Positions 25,192 through 34,318 of a DNA stretch of 64,000 nucleotides are shown here, piece by piece; the first letter of the stretch is position 1, and each line of letters opens with the position of its first letter. The position numbers were made by a program, and so were the translations under genes. The DNA comes from Pedobacter terrae (GTDB taxonomy: Bacteria > Bacteroidota > Bacteroidia > Sphingobacteriales > Sphingobacteriaceae): assembly GCF_900100705.1 (NCBI RefSeq), contig NZ_FNCH01000007.1:147464-211463 (forward strand), read 5' to 3'. The notes beneath the pieces were generated by a model that did not search any database, had not been told where the DNA came from, and was given only the letters and a program-made list of their open reading frames with translations.

Positions 25192-27282
25192 ATGCAAAGT
25201 TTCAGAACCGAACTCGAAAATCCGATTGTCGAGCAGGACATTATCGATTTAGAGAATAAGATTAAAGCTTTCAGAGATGGAACCATTCACGACGAAAAGT
25301 TTAGAAGCCTACGTTTGGCGCGCGGTGTTTACGGACAAAGACAGCCTGGTGTACAAATGGTGCGCATTAAATTGCCTTTTGGGAAGGTAACTTTTAAACA
25401 GTTGTTGCGCATTGCTGATATTGCGGATGAATACGGAAGTGGCAATTTACACCTAACAACGCGTCAGGATATTCAGATTCATTATGTGAGTTTAGACCGC
25501 ACACCAGAGCTTTGGGCCAAACTGGAGCAAGATGATATTACGCTTCGCGAGGCCTGTGGAAACACGGTACGTAATGTAACTGCTTCTCCAAATGCGGGAA
25601 TAGATGCAGAAGAACCTTTTGATGTTTCGCCTTATGCCCAAGCAGTATTTGCATACTTTTTGCGTAACCCAATTTGTCAGGAAATGGGTCGTAAGATTAA
25701 AATATCCTTTTCTTCGAGCGATAGAGATACAGCATTTAGCTACATTCACGATTTAGGTTTTATCCCTAAATTAAATGAAAATGGCGAACGTGGCTTTAAG
25801 GTTCTGTTTGCTGGTGGTTTAGGTGCACAACCTTTCCTGGCCAATGCTGTTCACGAATTTTTACCTGAAGATCAGTTAATCCCTTTTACCGAATCTGTTC
25901 TTCGTGTTTTCGACCGTTATGGCGAGCGGACCAACCGTAACAAAGCACGTTTAAAATACCTGGTTCAAAAACTAGGCTTGGAAGAAGTGCTGCGTTTGGT
26001 AGGCGAAGAGCGTATCGCGAACAAAGTAAAAACCTTTAAAATAGATACTAATGCTGTTCCACAGCCACTATTGCCATTAGCCCAGGATTATCCGGAGGTG
26101 GAAATATTGAATGAAGCCCATTATAAACACTGGCTAGCCACCAATGTAATCGAACAAAAGCAAGTCGGGTTTTATGGCGTTTATATTAAAGTTCAGGTAG
26201 GTGACATCAAAACAGATAAAGCAAGAGCATTTGTTGATGCCATCAGATTATATGTGGCTGATGAAATCAGGATTACGCAAAACCAAGGCTTGCTGTTAAA
26301 GTTTGTACGTAAGGAAGCATTACCGTCTCTATATACCGCTTTAAATAAAATCGGTTTTACCACAGCCGGTTTTGATAGCTTAGCCGATATTACCACTTGC
26401 CCTGGAACGGATACCTGTAATTTAGGTATTTCGAACTCAATGACACTTGCTGAAGTTTTGGAAGAGGTAATTTATACCGATTTTCCGGAGTTTATTTACG
26501 AGAAAAACATCAAAATCAAAATCAGTGGTTGCATGAACTCTTGCGGTCAGCATGGCCTTGCTGAAATTGGTTTTCACGGAAGTTCGGTAAAAGCCGAAGG
26601 CAAAGTTGTGCCGGCTGTGCAGGTAATGTTGGGTGGCGGTACGGTTGGTAACGGTGTTGGCCGTGTTGCTGAACGTGTGATTAAAGTGCCATCAAAAAGA
26701 GCAACAAGTGTTTTACATTATATTTTAAACGATTTTAAAGCCAATAACCTGACTGAAGAAAGCTTCCACCAATATTATGATCGAAAAGGTAAAGATCATT
26801 TTTATCAATTGTTAAAACCGCTAGCCGATTTAACGAACCTGCAAACAGAAGAATTTGTAGACTGGGGGCATGTTGAAGAATTTGTAACCGCTATTGGTGT
26901 TGGAGAATGTGCAGGTGTGGTGATCGATTTAGTGGCTACTTTATTATTAGAAGCAAATGAGAAATTCGGCTGGGCAAAGCAAAATTTAGATAATGGTGCT
27001 TATGCGGATGCGATTTACCATACCTATGCAACTTTTGTAAGCGCTGCAAAATCATTATTGTTGGATAAAGGTGTAAACAGCAGTACACAAGTTGGCGTAA
27101 TCCGTGAATTTGATAGCCATTATGTAGAAACAGGCGAATTTAATTTACCAACCAATTTCTCTGACCTGGTTTTACAAATCAATAAAAATGAACCAACGGC
27201 TGAATTTGCAAAGAAATATTTTGAAGAAGCCAATCAATTTTTAAATCAGATTAAAGAAAAAAGAGCGGCATTAGCGAAATGA
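25192..27282 (+). CDS. cysI: Ferredoxin-type nitrite/sulfite reductase with C-terminal HEPN-like region
   Basis: A 696-residue assimilatory sulfite (or nitrite) reductase, reducing sulfite to sulfide with siroheme and a 4Fe-4S cluster. The N-terminal half has two ferredoxin-like and one siroheme domain segments (GVYGQRQPGVQMVRIKLPFG, YGSGNLHLTTRQDIQIHYV, ACGNTVRNVTASPNAG). Cluster cysteines are in TTCPGTDTCNLGISNS and ISGCMNSCGQHGLAEIGFHG. After about residue 520 the chain continues for some 170 residues of helical sequence (DAIYHTYATFVSAAKSLLLD) matching the HEPN-like tail common in Bacteroidota members and absent from E. coli CysI. It heads the sulfate-reduction operon, so sulfite is the likely substrate. 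There is no flavoprotein subunit nearby, hence ferredoxin dependence is likely. Confidence 0.9.
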   Translation: MQSFRTELENPIVEQDIIDLENKIKAFRDGTIHDEKFRSLRLARGVYGQRQPGVQMVRIKLPFGKVTFKQLLRIADIADEYGSGNLHLTTRQDIQIHYVSLDRTPELWAKLEQDDITLREACGNTVRNVTASPNAGIDAEEPFDVSPYAQAVFAYFLRNPICQEMGRKIKISFSSSDRDTAFSYIHDLGFIPKLNENGERGFKVLFAGGLGAQPFLANAVHEFLPEDQLIPFTESVLRVFDRYGERTNRNKARLKYLVQKLGLEEVLRLVGEERIANKVKTFKIDTNAVPQPLLPLAQDYPEVEILNEAHYKHWLATNVIEQKQVGFYGVYIKVQVGDIKTDKARAFVDAIRLYVADEIRITQNQGLLLKFVRKEALPSLYTALNKIGFTTAGFDSLADITTCPGTDTCNLGISNSMTLAEVLEEVIYTDFPEFIYEKNIKIKISGCMNSCGQHGLAEIGFHGSSVKAEGKVVPAVQVMLGGGTVGNGVGRVAERVIKVPSKRATSVLHYILNDFKANNLTEESFHQYYDRKGKDHFYQLLKPLADLTNLQTEEFVDWGHVEEFVTAIGVGECAGVVIDLVATLLLEANEKFGWAKQNLDNGAYADAIYHTYATFVSAAKSLLLDKGVNSSTQVGVIREFDSHYVETGEFNLPTNFSDLVLQINKNEPTAEFAKKYFEEANQFLNQIKEKRAALAK

Positions 27283-27352
27283 GATTTGAGACAATAGATT
27301 TGAGACAATAGATTTGAGATAATAGATCTGAGACAAAAGATATGAGATTTGA
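27283..27352 (+). repeat. Heptamer array (GATTTGA-GACAATA)
   Basis: Four to five copies of the 14-bp unit GATTTGAGACAATA (two 7-nt words) start directly after the cysI stop codon and drift in sequence toward 27352. Confidence 0.85.
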
Positions 27353-27419
27353 GAACTGCAGATGCCATGCGCCGAACAGCTCTTTATCCGGTTTTCAAAT
27401 TCAATAATTAAAAAGAAAC

Positions 27420-28190
27420 ATGGTTAATCAAAATATAGAATCAAGAATTACCCTGCTAGGCGCAGGTCCTGGCGATCCGGATCTATTAACGTTAAAAGGG
27501 GTGAAGGCTTTGCAAACTGCTGATGTGGTGTTGTATGATGCTTTAACTAACGAAGCTTTATTAGCGCATGCTCCGGCAGCCGCCATTAAAGTTTATGTAG
27601 GAAAACGTTCAGGTGAACATTCCTATCCACAGGATACCATCAATAAATTAATGATTGATTATGCCTTAAACTATGGTCACGTAGTGCGTTTAAAGGGTGG
27701 CGATCCATTTGTATTTGGTAGGGGATATGAAGAGTTGGATTACGCTGCATCCTATAGTATTCCTGTAAGTGTAATTCCGGGCATTTCGAGTTCGATCGGT
27801 GTGCCGGGTTTACAACAGATACCGGTTACGCACCGCGGCATGAGCGAAAGTTTTTGGGTCATTACCGGAACCACCACTTCCGGCGAAGTTTCGGCCGATA
27901 TTTATCAGGCCGCACAATCAAAAGCTACTGTTTTAGTGCTGATGGGACTTAAAAAACTTGCAAAAATTGTAGAGATTTTTAAAGCTGCAGGCAAACATAA
28001 TTTACCGGCTGCGGTGGTGCAAAATGGATCTGCGACGGATGAAAAATTAATTGTTGGTGTAGTTGAAACCATAGCAGGTTTGGTGCAGCAAGAAAATATT
28101 AAAGCACCTGCTTTATTAATTTTTGGAGAAGTTGTATCATTACATCCATCATTCAAGAAACTAATTAAACAATATGCAAGTATTGCCTAG
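27420..28190 (+). CDS. cobA: Uroporphyrinogen-III C-methyltransferase
   Basis: A 256-residue SAM-dependent methyltransferase that converts uroporphyrinogen III to precorrin-2, the first step toward siroheme. Family motifs are intact: LLGAGPGDPDLLTLKGVKAL, YVGKRSGEHSYPQ, VRLKGGDPFVFGRGYEE, PGISSSIGVPGLQQIPVTHR and VLMGLKKL. The length is normal for the SUMT family. The gene lies between cysI and the cysG-like fusion gene and overlaps the latter by 17 bases, so its product is most likely used for the siroheme of CysI. Confidence 0.93.
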   Translation: MVNQNIESRITLLGAGPGDPDLLTLKGVKALQTADVVLYDALTNEALLAHAPAAAIKVYVGKRSGEHSYPQDTINKLMIDYALNYGHVVRLKGGDPFVFGRGYEELDYAASYSIPVSVIPGISSSIGVPGLQQIPVTHRGMSESFWVITGTTTSGEVSADIYQAAQSKATVLVLMGLKKLAKIVEIFKAAGKHNLPAAVVQNGSATDEKLIVGVVETIAGLVQQENIKAPALLIFGEVVSLHPSFKKLIKQYASIA

Positions 28191-29685
28191 CCAAATTAAT
28201 AATGCAACGTCTTTTTCTGAAGAAGAAAAAGGCAACCAGCTTTTCCCGGTTTTTATAAAGCTGAACAAGCTGCGTACATTATTAATTGGTGCTGGTAATA
28301 TCGGCTTAGAGAAATTAACGGCAATTGTAAATAATAGTCATAGTGCTACCATTACTATTGTGGCAGAGCAGGTTTCGCCTGAGGTTTATGCACTTGTTGC
28401 AAATTATCCGCTGATAAAAGTTAAGCAAAAAAGTTTTGACGTAGATGACCTGAACGATATTGATATCGTTTTTGCTGCAACCAATAACTACATTTTAAAT
28501 GAGGAAATCAGAAAGGTTACGCACGAGCGTGGTTTGTTGATCAACGTGGCTGACAAGCCGGAACTGTGCGATTTCTATTTGGGATCTATCGTTCAAAAAG
28601 GCGATTTAAAGATTGCCATTTCTACAAATGGTAAATCGCCAACCATCGCCAAACGGTTAAAGCAGATTTTAAACGAAGGTTTACCAGCAGAGCTGGATGA
28701 AACCTTACAAAATATGAGTGCCTTACGCCAAACCTTAAACGGCGATTTTTCTGCAAAGGTTAAAAAACTGAATAAGGTTACCAAAAGTTTAATTAACCCA
28801 AAGAAAAGTTTTGCCGAGCAGAATATCAAATGGTTAATCTGGGTAGCATCGGTTTTATTGATTGGGGCTATCGGATTTTCTTTGTGGAATACCGAGCCAG
28901 AATTTCAGCATTTTTTAATCAATATAGATCCATTGTTTTATTGGTTTTTAGGCGCTGGATTTGTATTTGCATTAATAGATGGAGCCATTGGGATGTCGTA
29001 CGGGGTTACCACGGCATCGTTTTCGCTGGCGATGGGTTTACCTCCCGCATCAGCCAGCATGGCTATCCACATTTCGGAAGTGATGAGTAACGGAATTGCA
29101 GGATGGATGCATTACCGCATGGGCAATGTAAATTGGAAATTATTTAAAATTTTAATTCTTCCTGCCATAATCGGGGCTGTTTTAGGTGCCTACATTCTCT
29201 CCTCATTAGAACATTACAGCAGTTATGTTAAACCGGTTGTTGCTGTTTACACGCTATTTCTGGGGGCTGTTATTTTAATGAAAGCTTTTAACATCAAAAG
29301 AAAAAAAGCCGATCAAAAAATCAAAAAAATTGGTTTATTGGGTTTTGTTGGTGGTTTTATCGATGCAGCATTTGGCGGTGGCTGGGGATCGATCGTATTA
29401 TCCAGTTTAATTGCCGGTGGCAGGCACCCATTATTTTCTTTGGGTACGGTAAAAATCAGCCGCTTTTTTATTGCCACGTTAAGTTCGCTTACCTTTTTTA
29501 CGATGTTGGGTGGCAAACACTGGGAAGCTGTTGTGGGTTTAATAATCGGTAGTGCAATTGCATCGCCAATAGCCGCAAAAGTATCCAACAAAATTTCTGC
29601 AAAAACCATTATGGTTGCTGTGGGGATTATTGTGATGATTGTAAGCTTACGGAGTGTAATTATGTTTATTTTAAAATTAATTTAG
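28174..29685 (+). CDS. Siroheme synthase N-domain (precorrin-2 dehydrogenase/ferrochelatase) fused to TSUP exporter
   Basis: A 503-residue fusion. Residues about 22-215 are a CysG/Met8p-type domain: LNKLRTLLIGAGNIGLEKL is the NAD site, DDLNDIDIVFAATNNYILNE and VADKPELCDFYLGSIVQKGD follow, and ISTNGKSPTIAKRLKQIL is the family's conserved tail. It would oxidise precorrin-2 and insert iron. Residues about 225-503 form a TauE/SafE (TSUP) permease with seven to eight membrane helices (FVFALIDGAIGMSYGVTTAS, GFVGGFIDAAFGGGWGSIVL), a family that moves sulfite or sulfonates. The fusion ties cofactor synthesis to movement of a sulfur anion in one polypeptide. Similar fusions occur in other Bacteroidota, as I recall. 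The start at 28174 overlaps cobA. Confidence 0.85.
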   Translation: MQVLPSQINNATSFSEEEKGNQLFPVFIKLNKLRTLLIGAGNIGLEKLTAIVNNSHSATITIVAEQVSPEVYALVANYPLIKVKQKSFDVDDLNDIDIVFAATNNYILNEEIRKVTHERGLLINVADKPELCDFYLGSIVQKGDLKIAISTNGKSPTIAKRLKQILNEGLPAELDETLQNMSALRQTLNGDFSAKVKKLNKVTKSLINPKKSFAEQNIKWLIWVASVLLIGAIGFSLWNTEPEFQHFLINIDPLFYWFLGAGFVFALIDGAIGMSYGVTTASFSLAMGLPPASASMAIHISEVMSNGIAGWMHYRMGNVNWKLFKILILPAIIGAVLGAYILSSLEHYSSYVKPVVAVYTLFLGAVILMKAFNIKRKKADQKIKKIGLLGFVGGFIDAAFGGGWGSIVLSSLIAGGRHPLFSLGTVKISRFFIATLSSLTFFTMLGGKHWEAVVGLIIGSAIASPIAAKVSNKISAKTIMVAVGIIVMIVSLRSVIMFILKLI

Positions 29686-29687
29686 TG

Positions 29688-30389
29688 ATGGGGAACTTAG
29701 AGGAGATCAAAACAACTCTAGTAGGTTTAAGTACAATTGATAAACTGAAATTTTTGGCAGAGCAATATGCCGGCCGTATTATATTTTCGACCAGTTTTGG
29801 CTGGGAAGACCAGGTCATTACCCACTTAATTTTTGCCAATAATATTCCGATTAAGGTTTTTACTTTAGAAACCGGACGTTTATTTCCGGAAACCTATTAC
29901 GTTTGGAACCGTACATTAGAAATTTACAACAAACCCATTCATGCCTATTATCCACAAAACGAACTGTTACAGGATATGGTAAATACAAAAGGCCCCAATA
30001 GCTTTTACGAATCGGTCGAAAACAGAAAAGAATGCTGTTACATCCGTAAAATAGAACCTTTAAAAAGAGCATTGGAAGGGAACGAAATCTGGATAACAGG
30101 CATTAGGGCAGATCAGAGTGCCAACCGCGAAGATATGCACGATTTAGAATGGGACGAAGGCAATCAGTTGATTAAATTCCATCCTATTTTCGATTGGACG
30201 CTGGATGATGTAAAAACTTATATTCAAGAGAACAACATTGTGTACAATACTTTGCACGATAAGGGTTTTCCCAGCATAGGATGTGCGCCGTGTACAAGAG
30301 CCGTGCAGCCAGGGGAGGATTTTAGGGCTGGAAGATGGTGGTGGGAAGACCAGAGCAAAAAAGAATGTGGTTTACATGCCGCTTCGTGA
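29688..30389 (+). CDS. cysH: Assimilatory adenylyl-sulfate (APS/PAPS) reductase
   Basis: A 233-residue CysH-family reductase producing sulfite from APS with thioredoxin. The P-loop-like region IIFSTSFGWEDQVITHLIF, the substrate motif TLETGRLFPETYYVWN and the two cysteine pairs of a 4Fe-4S cluster, RKECCYIRKIEPL and IGCAPCTRAVQPGED, are all visible. The paired cysteines mark the APS-type enzyme. This fits the absence of a cysC kinase here and makes PAPS unnecessary. The final residues KKECGLHAAS carry the catalytic cysteine (ECGLH). A GTG at 29685 is possible but the ATG at 29688 is preferred. It directly follows the CysG-TSUP gene. Confidence 0.92.
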   Translation: MGNLEEIKTTLVGLSTIDKLKFLAEQYAGRIIFSTSFGWEDQVITHLIFANNIPIKVFTLETGRLFPETYYVWNRTLEIYNKPIHAYYPQNELLQDMVNTKGPNSFYESVENRKECCYIRKIEPLKRALEGNEIWITGIRADQSANREDMHDLEWDEGNQLIKFHPIFDWTLDDVKTYIQENNIVYNTLHDKGFPSIGCAPCTRAVQPGEDFRAGRWWWEDQSKKECGLHAAS

Positions 30390-30470
30390 TGGAAGAAGTG
30401 AAATGGAAGATGGAAAATGGATGTAACCTTTCAACTTTCAAACCTTCCAACAATTAACAACAACAAAGAC
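30389..30470 (+). repeat. Heptamer spacer, purine then pyrimidine arm
   Basis: After the cysH stop the sequence reads in 7-nt words TGGAAGA, AGTGAAA, TGGAAGA, TGGAAAA, then switches to a pyrimidine-rich arm (CCTTTCAACTTTCAAACC, TTCCAAC) that is partly complementary. Confidence 0.7.
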
Positions 30471-30481
30471 AACACTTAATA

Positions 30482-31387
30482 ATGAGTACATATAATTTTG
30501 ATTATTTAGATGAACTAGAGGCTGAGGCTATTCACATTTTACGTGAAGTAGCAGGTCAGTTTGAAAAACCGGCGCTGTTATTTTCAGGTGGTAAGGATTC
30601 AATTACTTTGGTTCGTTTGGCAGAAAAAGCTTTCCGTCCGGGGAAATTTCCTTTTCCTTTGGTGCACATAGATACCGGCCATAATTTCGAAGAAACCATT
30701 ACATACCGTGATCAAATGGTAGAGCGGATTGGAGAAAAACTCATTATTGGGTCGGTTCAGGAATCTATAGATCAGGCAAAAGTAGTAGAGCAGACTGGTA
30801 AGAATGCCAGTAGAAATGCCTTGCAGACGGTAACTTTACTTGATACGATTGCTAAATACCAGTTTGATGCCTGTATTGGTGGAGCACGCAGAGACGAAGA
30901 AAAGGCCAGAGCAAAAGAGCGTATTTTCTCTGTTCGTGATGAATTTGGTCAATGGGACCCGAAACGCCAACGTCCTGAACTTTGGAACATTTACAACGGT
31001 AAAATCCACAAAGGAGAAAATATCCGTGTATTTCCGATCAGTAACTGGACAGAATTAGATGTTTGGAATTATATCCGCAGGGAGAAAATAGATTTGCCAA
31101 GTATTTATTTCTCTCACGAACGCGATTGCATTACCCGCAATGGACAATTGATGGCGGCTTCTCCGTTTTTAAATATGGATGATGAGGACGTTGTCGAACG
31201 CAAACAGGTTCGTTTCCGCACAGTTGGCGATATGTCTTGCACCGCCGCGGTAGAATCGGATGCCTTTCTAATTGATGATATTATTTCAGAAATCAGCGCT
31301 TCCAAAATTTCAGAACGTGGTGCACGTTTAGATGATAAAGTTTCTGAAGCCGCAATGGAAGATAGAAAAAAGGGAGGATATTTTTAA
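30482..31387 (+). CDS. cysD: Sulfate adenylyltransferase subunit 2
   Basis: A 301-residue ATP sulfurylase small subunit, which with CysN makes APS from sulfate and ATP. The PP-loop LLFSGGKDSITLVRLAEKA is near residues 35-53, and the following motifs FPLVHIDTGHNFEETI, CIGGARRDEEKARAKERIFS and FPISNWTELDVWNYI are those of CysD. The length is normal. It follows cysH by 92 bases of heptamer spacer and precedes cysN, forming the usual D-N pair. Confidence 0.95.
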   Translation: MSTYNFDYLDELEAEAIHILREVAGQFEKPALLFSGGKDSITLVRLAEKAFRPGKFPFPLVHIDTGHNFEETITYRDQMVERIGEKLIIGSVQESIDQAKVVEQTGKNASRNALQTVTLLDTIAKYQFDACIGGARRDEEKARAKERIFSVRDEFGQWDPKRQRPELWNIYNGKIHKGENIRVFPISNWTELDVWNYIRREKIDLPSIYFSHERDCITRNGQLMAASPFLNMDDEDVVERKQVRFRTVGDMSCTAAVESDAFLIDDIISEISASKISERGARLDDKVSEAAMEDRKKGGYF

Positions 31388-31525
31388 GGAGAGACGTGAG
31401 ATTTTAGATGTGAGATTTGAGAACCTTGCATCTGTCTAATCTCATATCTATTATTTTAAGGGTGACGTGAGATTTTGAGAATCTTGCATCCGTCTCATAT
31501 CTATTATCTCATATCTCAAATCTAA
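31388..31525 (+). repeat. Heptamer-type spacer, two direct copies
   Basis: Two related copies (31394-31463 and 31464-31525) each start GACGTGAGATTTT, continue through 'GCATCYGTCT' and end in CTCATATCTATTAT, so each has a GA-rich arm and a complementary CT-rich arm able to pair. The final words are CTCATAT, CTCAAAT, CTAAAAA. Confidence 0.75.
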
Positions 31526-31530
31526 AAAAA

Positions 31531-32781
31531 ATGAACATATTAAAATTTTTCACAGCAGGCAGTGTTGATGATGGTAAAAGTACCTTAATCGGCCGTTTGT
31601 TATACGATACAGATTCTATTTTAGCCGATCAATTAGAGGCTTTGCAGCGCTCTAACCGCAAAAATGATGATGGAACAATAGATTTAGCTATTTTGACAGA
31701 TGGTTTAAGGGCAGAACGCGAGCAGGGTATCACCATCGATGTAGCTTACAAATACTTTCAAACGGAAAAGCGTAAATTTATTATAGCCGATACCCCGGGT
31801 CATATTCAATATACCAGAAATATGGTTACGGGTGCTTCCACCGCTAATTTAGCCATTATATTAATCGATGCCCGTAACGGTGTGGTAGAACAGACCATCC
31901 GTCACTCTTATATTGTTTCCTTACTGGGCATTAAACATGTGGTGGTCTGCATTAATAAAATGGATATGGTTGATTATAGTGAAACCGTTTACAGTTCAAT
32001 CATCGGTAAATACAAAATCCTTGCACAACAGTTAAAACTGGCTGATGTCACTTATATCCCGGTGAGTGCCTTAAAAGGCGATAATGTGGTGCAGGCATCC
32101 GAAACCATGCAGTGGTATGAAGGTGAAAGTCTGTTACATTTTTTAGAAAAGGTAGATACTGATCATTTAGACCGATCACAACTGGCGCGTATGCCTGTAC
32201 AATGGGTGGTTCGACCTCAAACAGAAGAGCTGCACGATTACCGCGGTTATGCCGGTCGCATATTAAGTGGAACCTTTAATGTAAATGATAAAGTTACTGT
32301 CCTTCCTTCAGGAGCAAGCTCTGTTGTAGAAAAGATTGAGTTTTTTGATGAAACCCTTGATGCAGCACACGCTGGTCAATCGGTTATTATCCACTTAAAA
32401 GATGACGTAGATATCAGCCGTGGCGATACCATTGTAAATGCATCGGCCTTGCCACAGGAAACAAAACTGATTGAGGCCGATCTCTGCTGGATGGATACCC
32501 GTGCATTGGATACCTCGATTATGTATAACATTCAACATAACAGCAAGGTTACTAAATGTAAAATTAGCGAAATTCTGCATAAGGTAGATATCAATACCCT
32601 AGAGAAACATGCCGCAGAAGTATTTAAACTGAATGATATCGGCCGTGTGATTGTGAAAACCGCTGATGCTTTAGCTTTTGATTTATATGATGATAACCGC
32701 GCAAATGGTTCAGCAATTTTAGTGGATACGCGTACTAACTTAACTGTAGGCGCACTGATGTTCAGGGCTGCGGTGGAGTAG
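31531..32781 (+). CDS. cysN: Sulfate adenylyltransferase subunit 1 (GTPase)
   Basis: A 416-residue elongation-factor-like GTPase that drives the CysD reaction by GTP hydrolysis. G1 is FTAGSVDDGKSTLIGRLLYD, the switch region EREQGITIDVAYKYF, G3 IIADTPGHIQYTRNM and G4 VVCINKMDMVDY, followed by EF-Tu-like beta barrels to the C-terminus. The chain ends after the barrels and has no fused CysC (APS kinase) domain, unlike NodQ/CysNC proteins, which agrees with APS rather than PAPS being reduced by the CysH nearby. Confidence 0.95.
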   Translation: MNILKFFTAGSVDDGKSTLIGRLLYDTDSILADQLEALQRSNRKNDDGTIDLAILTDGLRAEREQGITIDVAYKYFQTEKRKFIIADTPGHIQYTRNMVTGASTANLAIILIDARNGVVEQTIRHSYIVSLLGIKHVVVCINKMDMVDYSETVYSSIIGKYKILAQQLKLADVTYIPVSALKGDNVVQASETMQWYEGESLLHFLEKVDTDHLDRSQLARMPVQWVVRPQTEELHDYRGYAGRILSGTFNVNDKVTVLPSGASSVVEKIEFFDETLDAAHAGQSVIIHLKDDVDISRGDTIVNASALPQETKLIEADLCWMDTRALDTSIMYNIQHNSKVTKCKISEILHKVDINTLEKHAAEVFKLNDIGRVIVKTADALAFDLYDDNRANGSAILVDTRTNLTVGALMFRAAVE

Positions 32782-32784
32782 GGT

Positions 32785-32860
32785 ATAAGATGTAAGATGG
32801 AAAAATGTAAGATGTAAGAGGGAGAATGTGAGATGGAGGATGGCGAATGGATGATAGAAA
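32785..32860 (+). repeat. Heptamer spacer (AGATGTA/AGATGGA words)
   Basis: Directly after cysN the sequence reads in 7-nt purine-rich words AGATGTA, AGATGGA, AAAATGT, AGATGTA, AGAGGGA, GAATGTG, AGATGGA, GGATGGC, GAATGGA with small slips. The rest of the 329-bp gap to 33110 contains a terminator at 32987 and an AT-rich promoter region. Confidence 0.75.
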
Positions 32861-32986
32861 AAGTCAAATTTTTAATTCAACTCATTGATCCTAAAATCCT
32901 GCGATCCTGGAAATCCTGATGTAGAGAACCACAACCAAATATAATCATGGAAAGCTTTAGGTAAGACTTAAAGTGAAAGCAATTTC

Positions 32987-33016
32987 AACGGGGCACCAAA
33001 TGGTAGTCCCGTTTTT
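32987..33016 (+). terminator. Intrinsic terminator after cysN
   Basis: AACGGG (with an extra G) pairs with CCCGTT across a loop, followed by a T-run (GTTTTTCG). It lies about 205 bases after the cysN stop and likely ends the sulfur operon transcript. Confidence 0.5.
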
Positions 33017-33110
33017 CGTAAAAGGGTTTTTGTATATTTAACTTATGGAAATGATTCAAATTTTTCATCTCTTTATTATATTATAAAAGGAAATCCAAAT
33101 CCCAAACCAT

Positions 33111-33575
33111 ATGAAAAGAAATCTTTTGTACTTCGTTTTTGCAACTGTTCCATTTGTTTTTGCCTGTAACCAATCAGATAAAAAGGCTGATACCGCAAAA
33201 AAGGATTCGGTAATCAATCAAACCTGTTATGCTGCTCTTTTTGAAAAAGACAGTGCAGCTATGATCGTGAAAACTATGGCATCTGGTAAAGTAACCGGTT
33301 CATTACTGGTAAAGTATGCTGACAAGCCTCAAAATAACGGGAAGATAAACGGTAAATTTAATGGTGATACTTTACTGGTCGATTATCGGTTTAACACGGG
33401 TAACGATACTACAAAGGCATTTACCAATCCATTGGCATTTTTAAAGAAAGATGGTAAACTCATTATGGGGGTTGCGCAGATTGAAACCACGTTGGGTAGA
33501 TCGTATTTCGTAAAAGGGAAACCCATTAATTATGAAGCAGGGAAGTTTACCTTTTCAGAAGTGAATTGTAAATAA
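33111..33575 (+). CDS. Putative lipoprotein, unknown
   Basis: A 154-residue protein with a lipoprotein signal (hydrophobic residues 4-17, FVFACNQS, Cys19). The mature part begins with a Lys/Asp-rich linker, then a beta-rich domain (SAAMIVKTMASGKVTGSLLV, KINGKFNGDTLLVDYRF) that resembles the small META or NlpE-like folds in pattern only. It contains two further cysteines, in NQTCYAAL and SEVNCK, which may form a disulfide. No close family is recognised and no functional link to neighbours is evident. Confidence 0.6.
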   Translation: MKRNLLYFVFATVPFVFACNQSDKKADTAKKDSVINQTCYAALFEKDSAAMIVKTMASGKVTGSLLVKYADKPQNNGKINGKFNGDTLLVDYRFNTGNDTTKAFTNPLAFLKKDGKLIMGVAQIETTLGRSYFVKGKPINYEAGKFTFSEVNCK

Positions 33576-33775
33576 ACCTAATTTGTCATCCTTAGGAATA
33601 ATTTATGATATAAAAATTAATATTATTGACAGATAAAATTTAATTAGGTAATATCCATCAAGAAATCGTCATTCCCAACTTGATTGGGAATCTCCACATG
33701 CGCGAGAATGACGATCGAACTAGTGGACTCTGTCAATGGTAGCGCAGCGAAGGATCTTTCATTCCAAAGACTCTG

Positions 33776-34108
33776 GTCTTAGCGTCCCGCTACGACCTTG
33801 TTTAGCTTTTTTTCTTTGGAAGCATAAAAGCACGGAGATATTTTCTATCGTGACCCGTCACCCTAATTTATTTCAGGGTCTACCTTGTTAATATCTCAAT
33901 ATAGTGTCTGGTCTTAGTGTCCCGCTAAGACCTTGTTCAGTTTTTTTGCCACGGAGGTACAAAGGCACGGAGATATTTTCTATCGCGACCCGTCACCCTG
34001 AATTTATTTCAGGGTCTACCGTGTTAATATCTCATATCTGGTCTTAGCGTCTCGCTAAGACATAATTTTATTTCCCGTTCATATCTGGTCTTAGCGTCTC
34101 GCTAAGAT
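33776..34108. repeat. Tandem array with GTCTTAGCG palindromes
   Basis: Four copies of a 21-bp hairpin core GTCTTAGCG-tcc/t-CGCTAAGAC begin at 33776, 33910, 34041 and 34088. The first two are followed by the same stretch of about 110 bp (AAAGCACGGAGATATTTTC, CCCGTCACCCT, TTATTTCAGGGTCTACC), giving a 131-134-bp unit. The last copies are shortened. The pattern suggests recent tandem duplication. Confidence 0.8.
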
Positions 34109-34318
34109 CTAATTTTTATCTGCCGTTTTCCTGCTGCAGGCAGGCAATCTTACAACTATCGCTAGTAGCGAGCGCTTTAAGATTGCTTCGTGCCTCGCAA
34201 TGACGATCTTTCTATTGGGCTGTCAATGGTAGCGGAATCGAAGGATCTTATTAAGCTAAAAACCACTTTTATAAAGATTCTTCACTTCGTCCAGAATGAC
34301 AAAGAAAATTATTTTACA

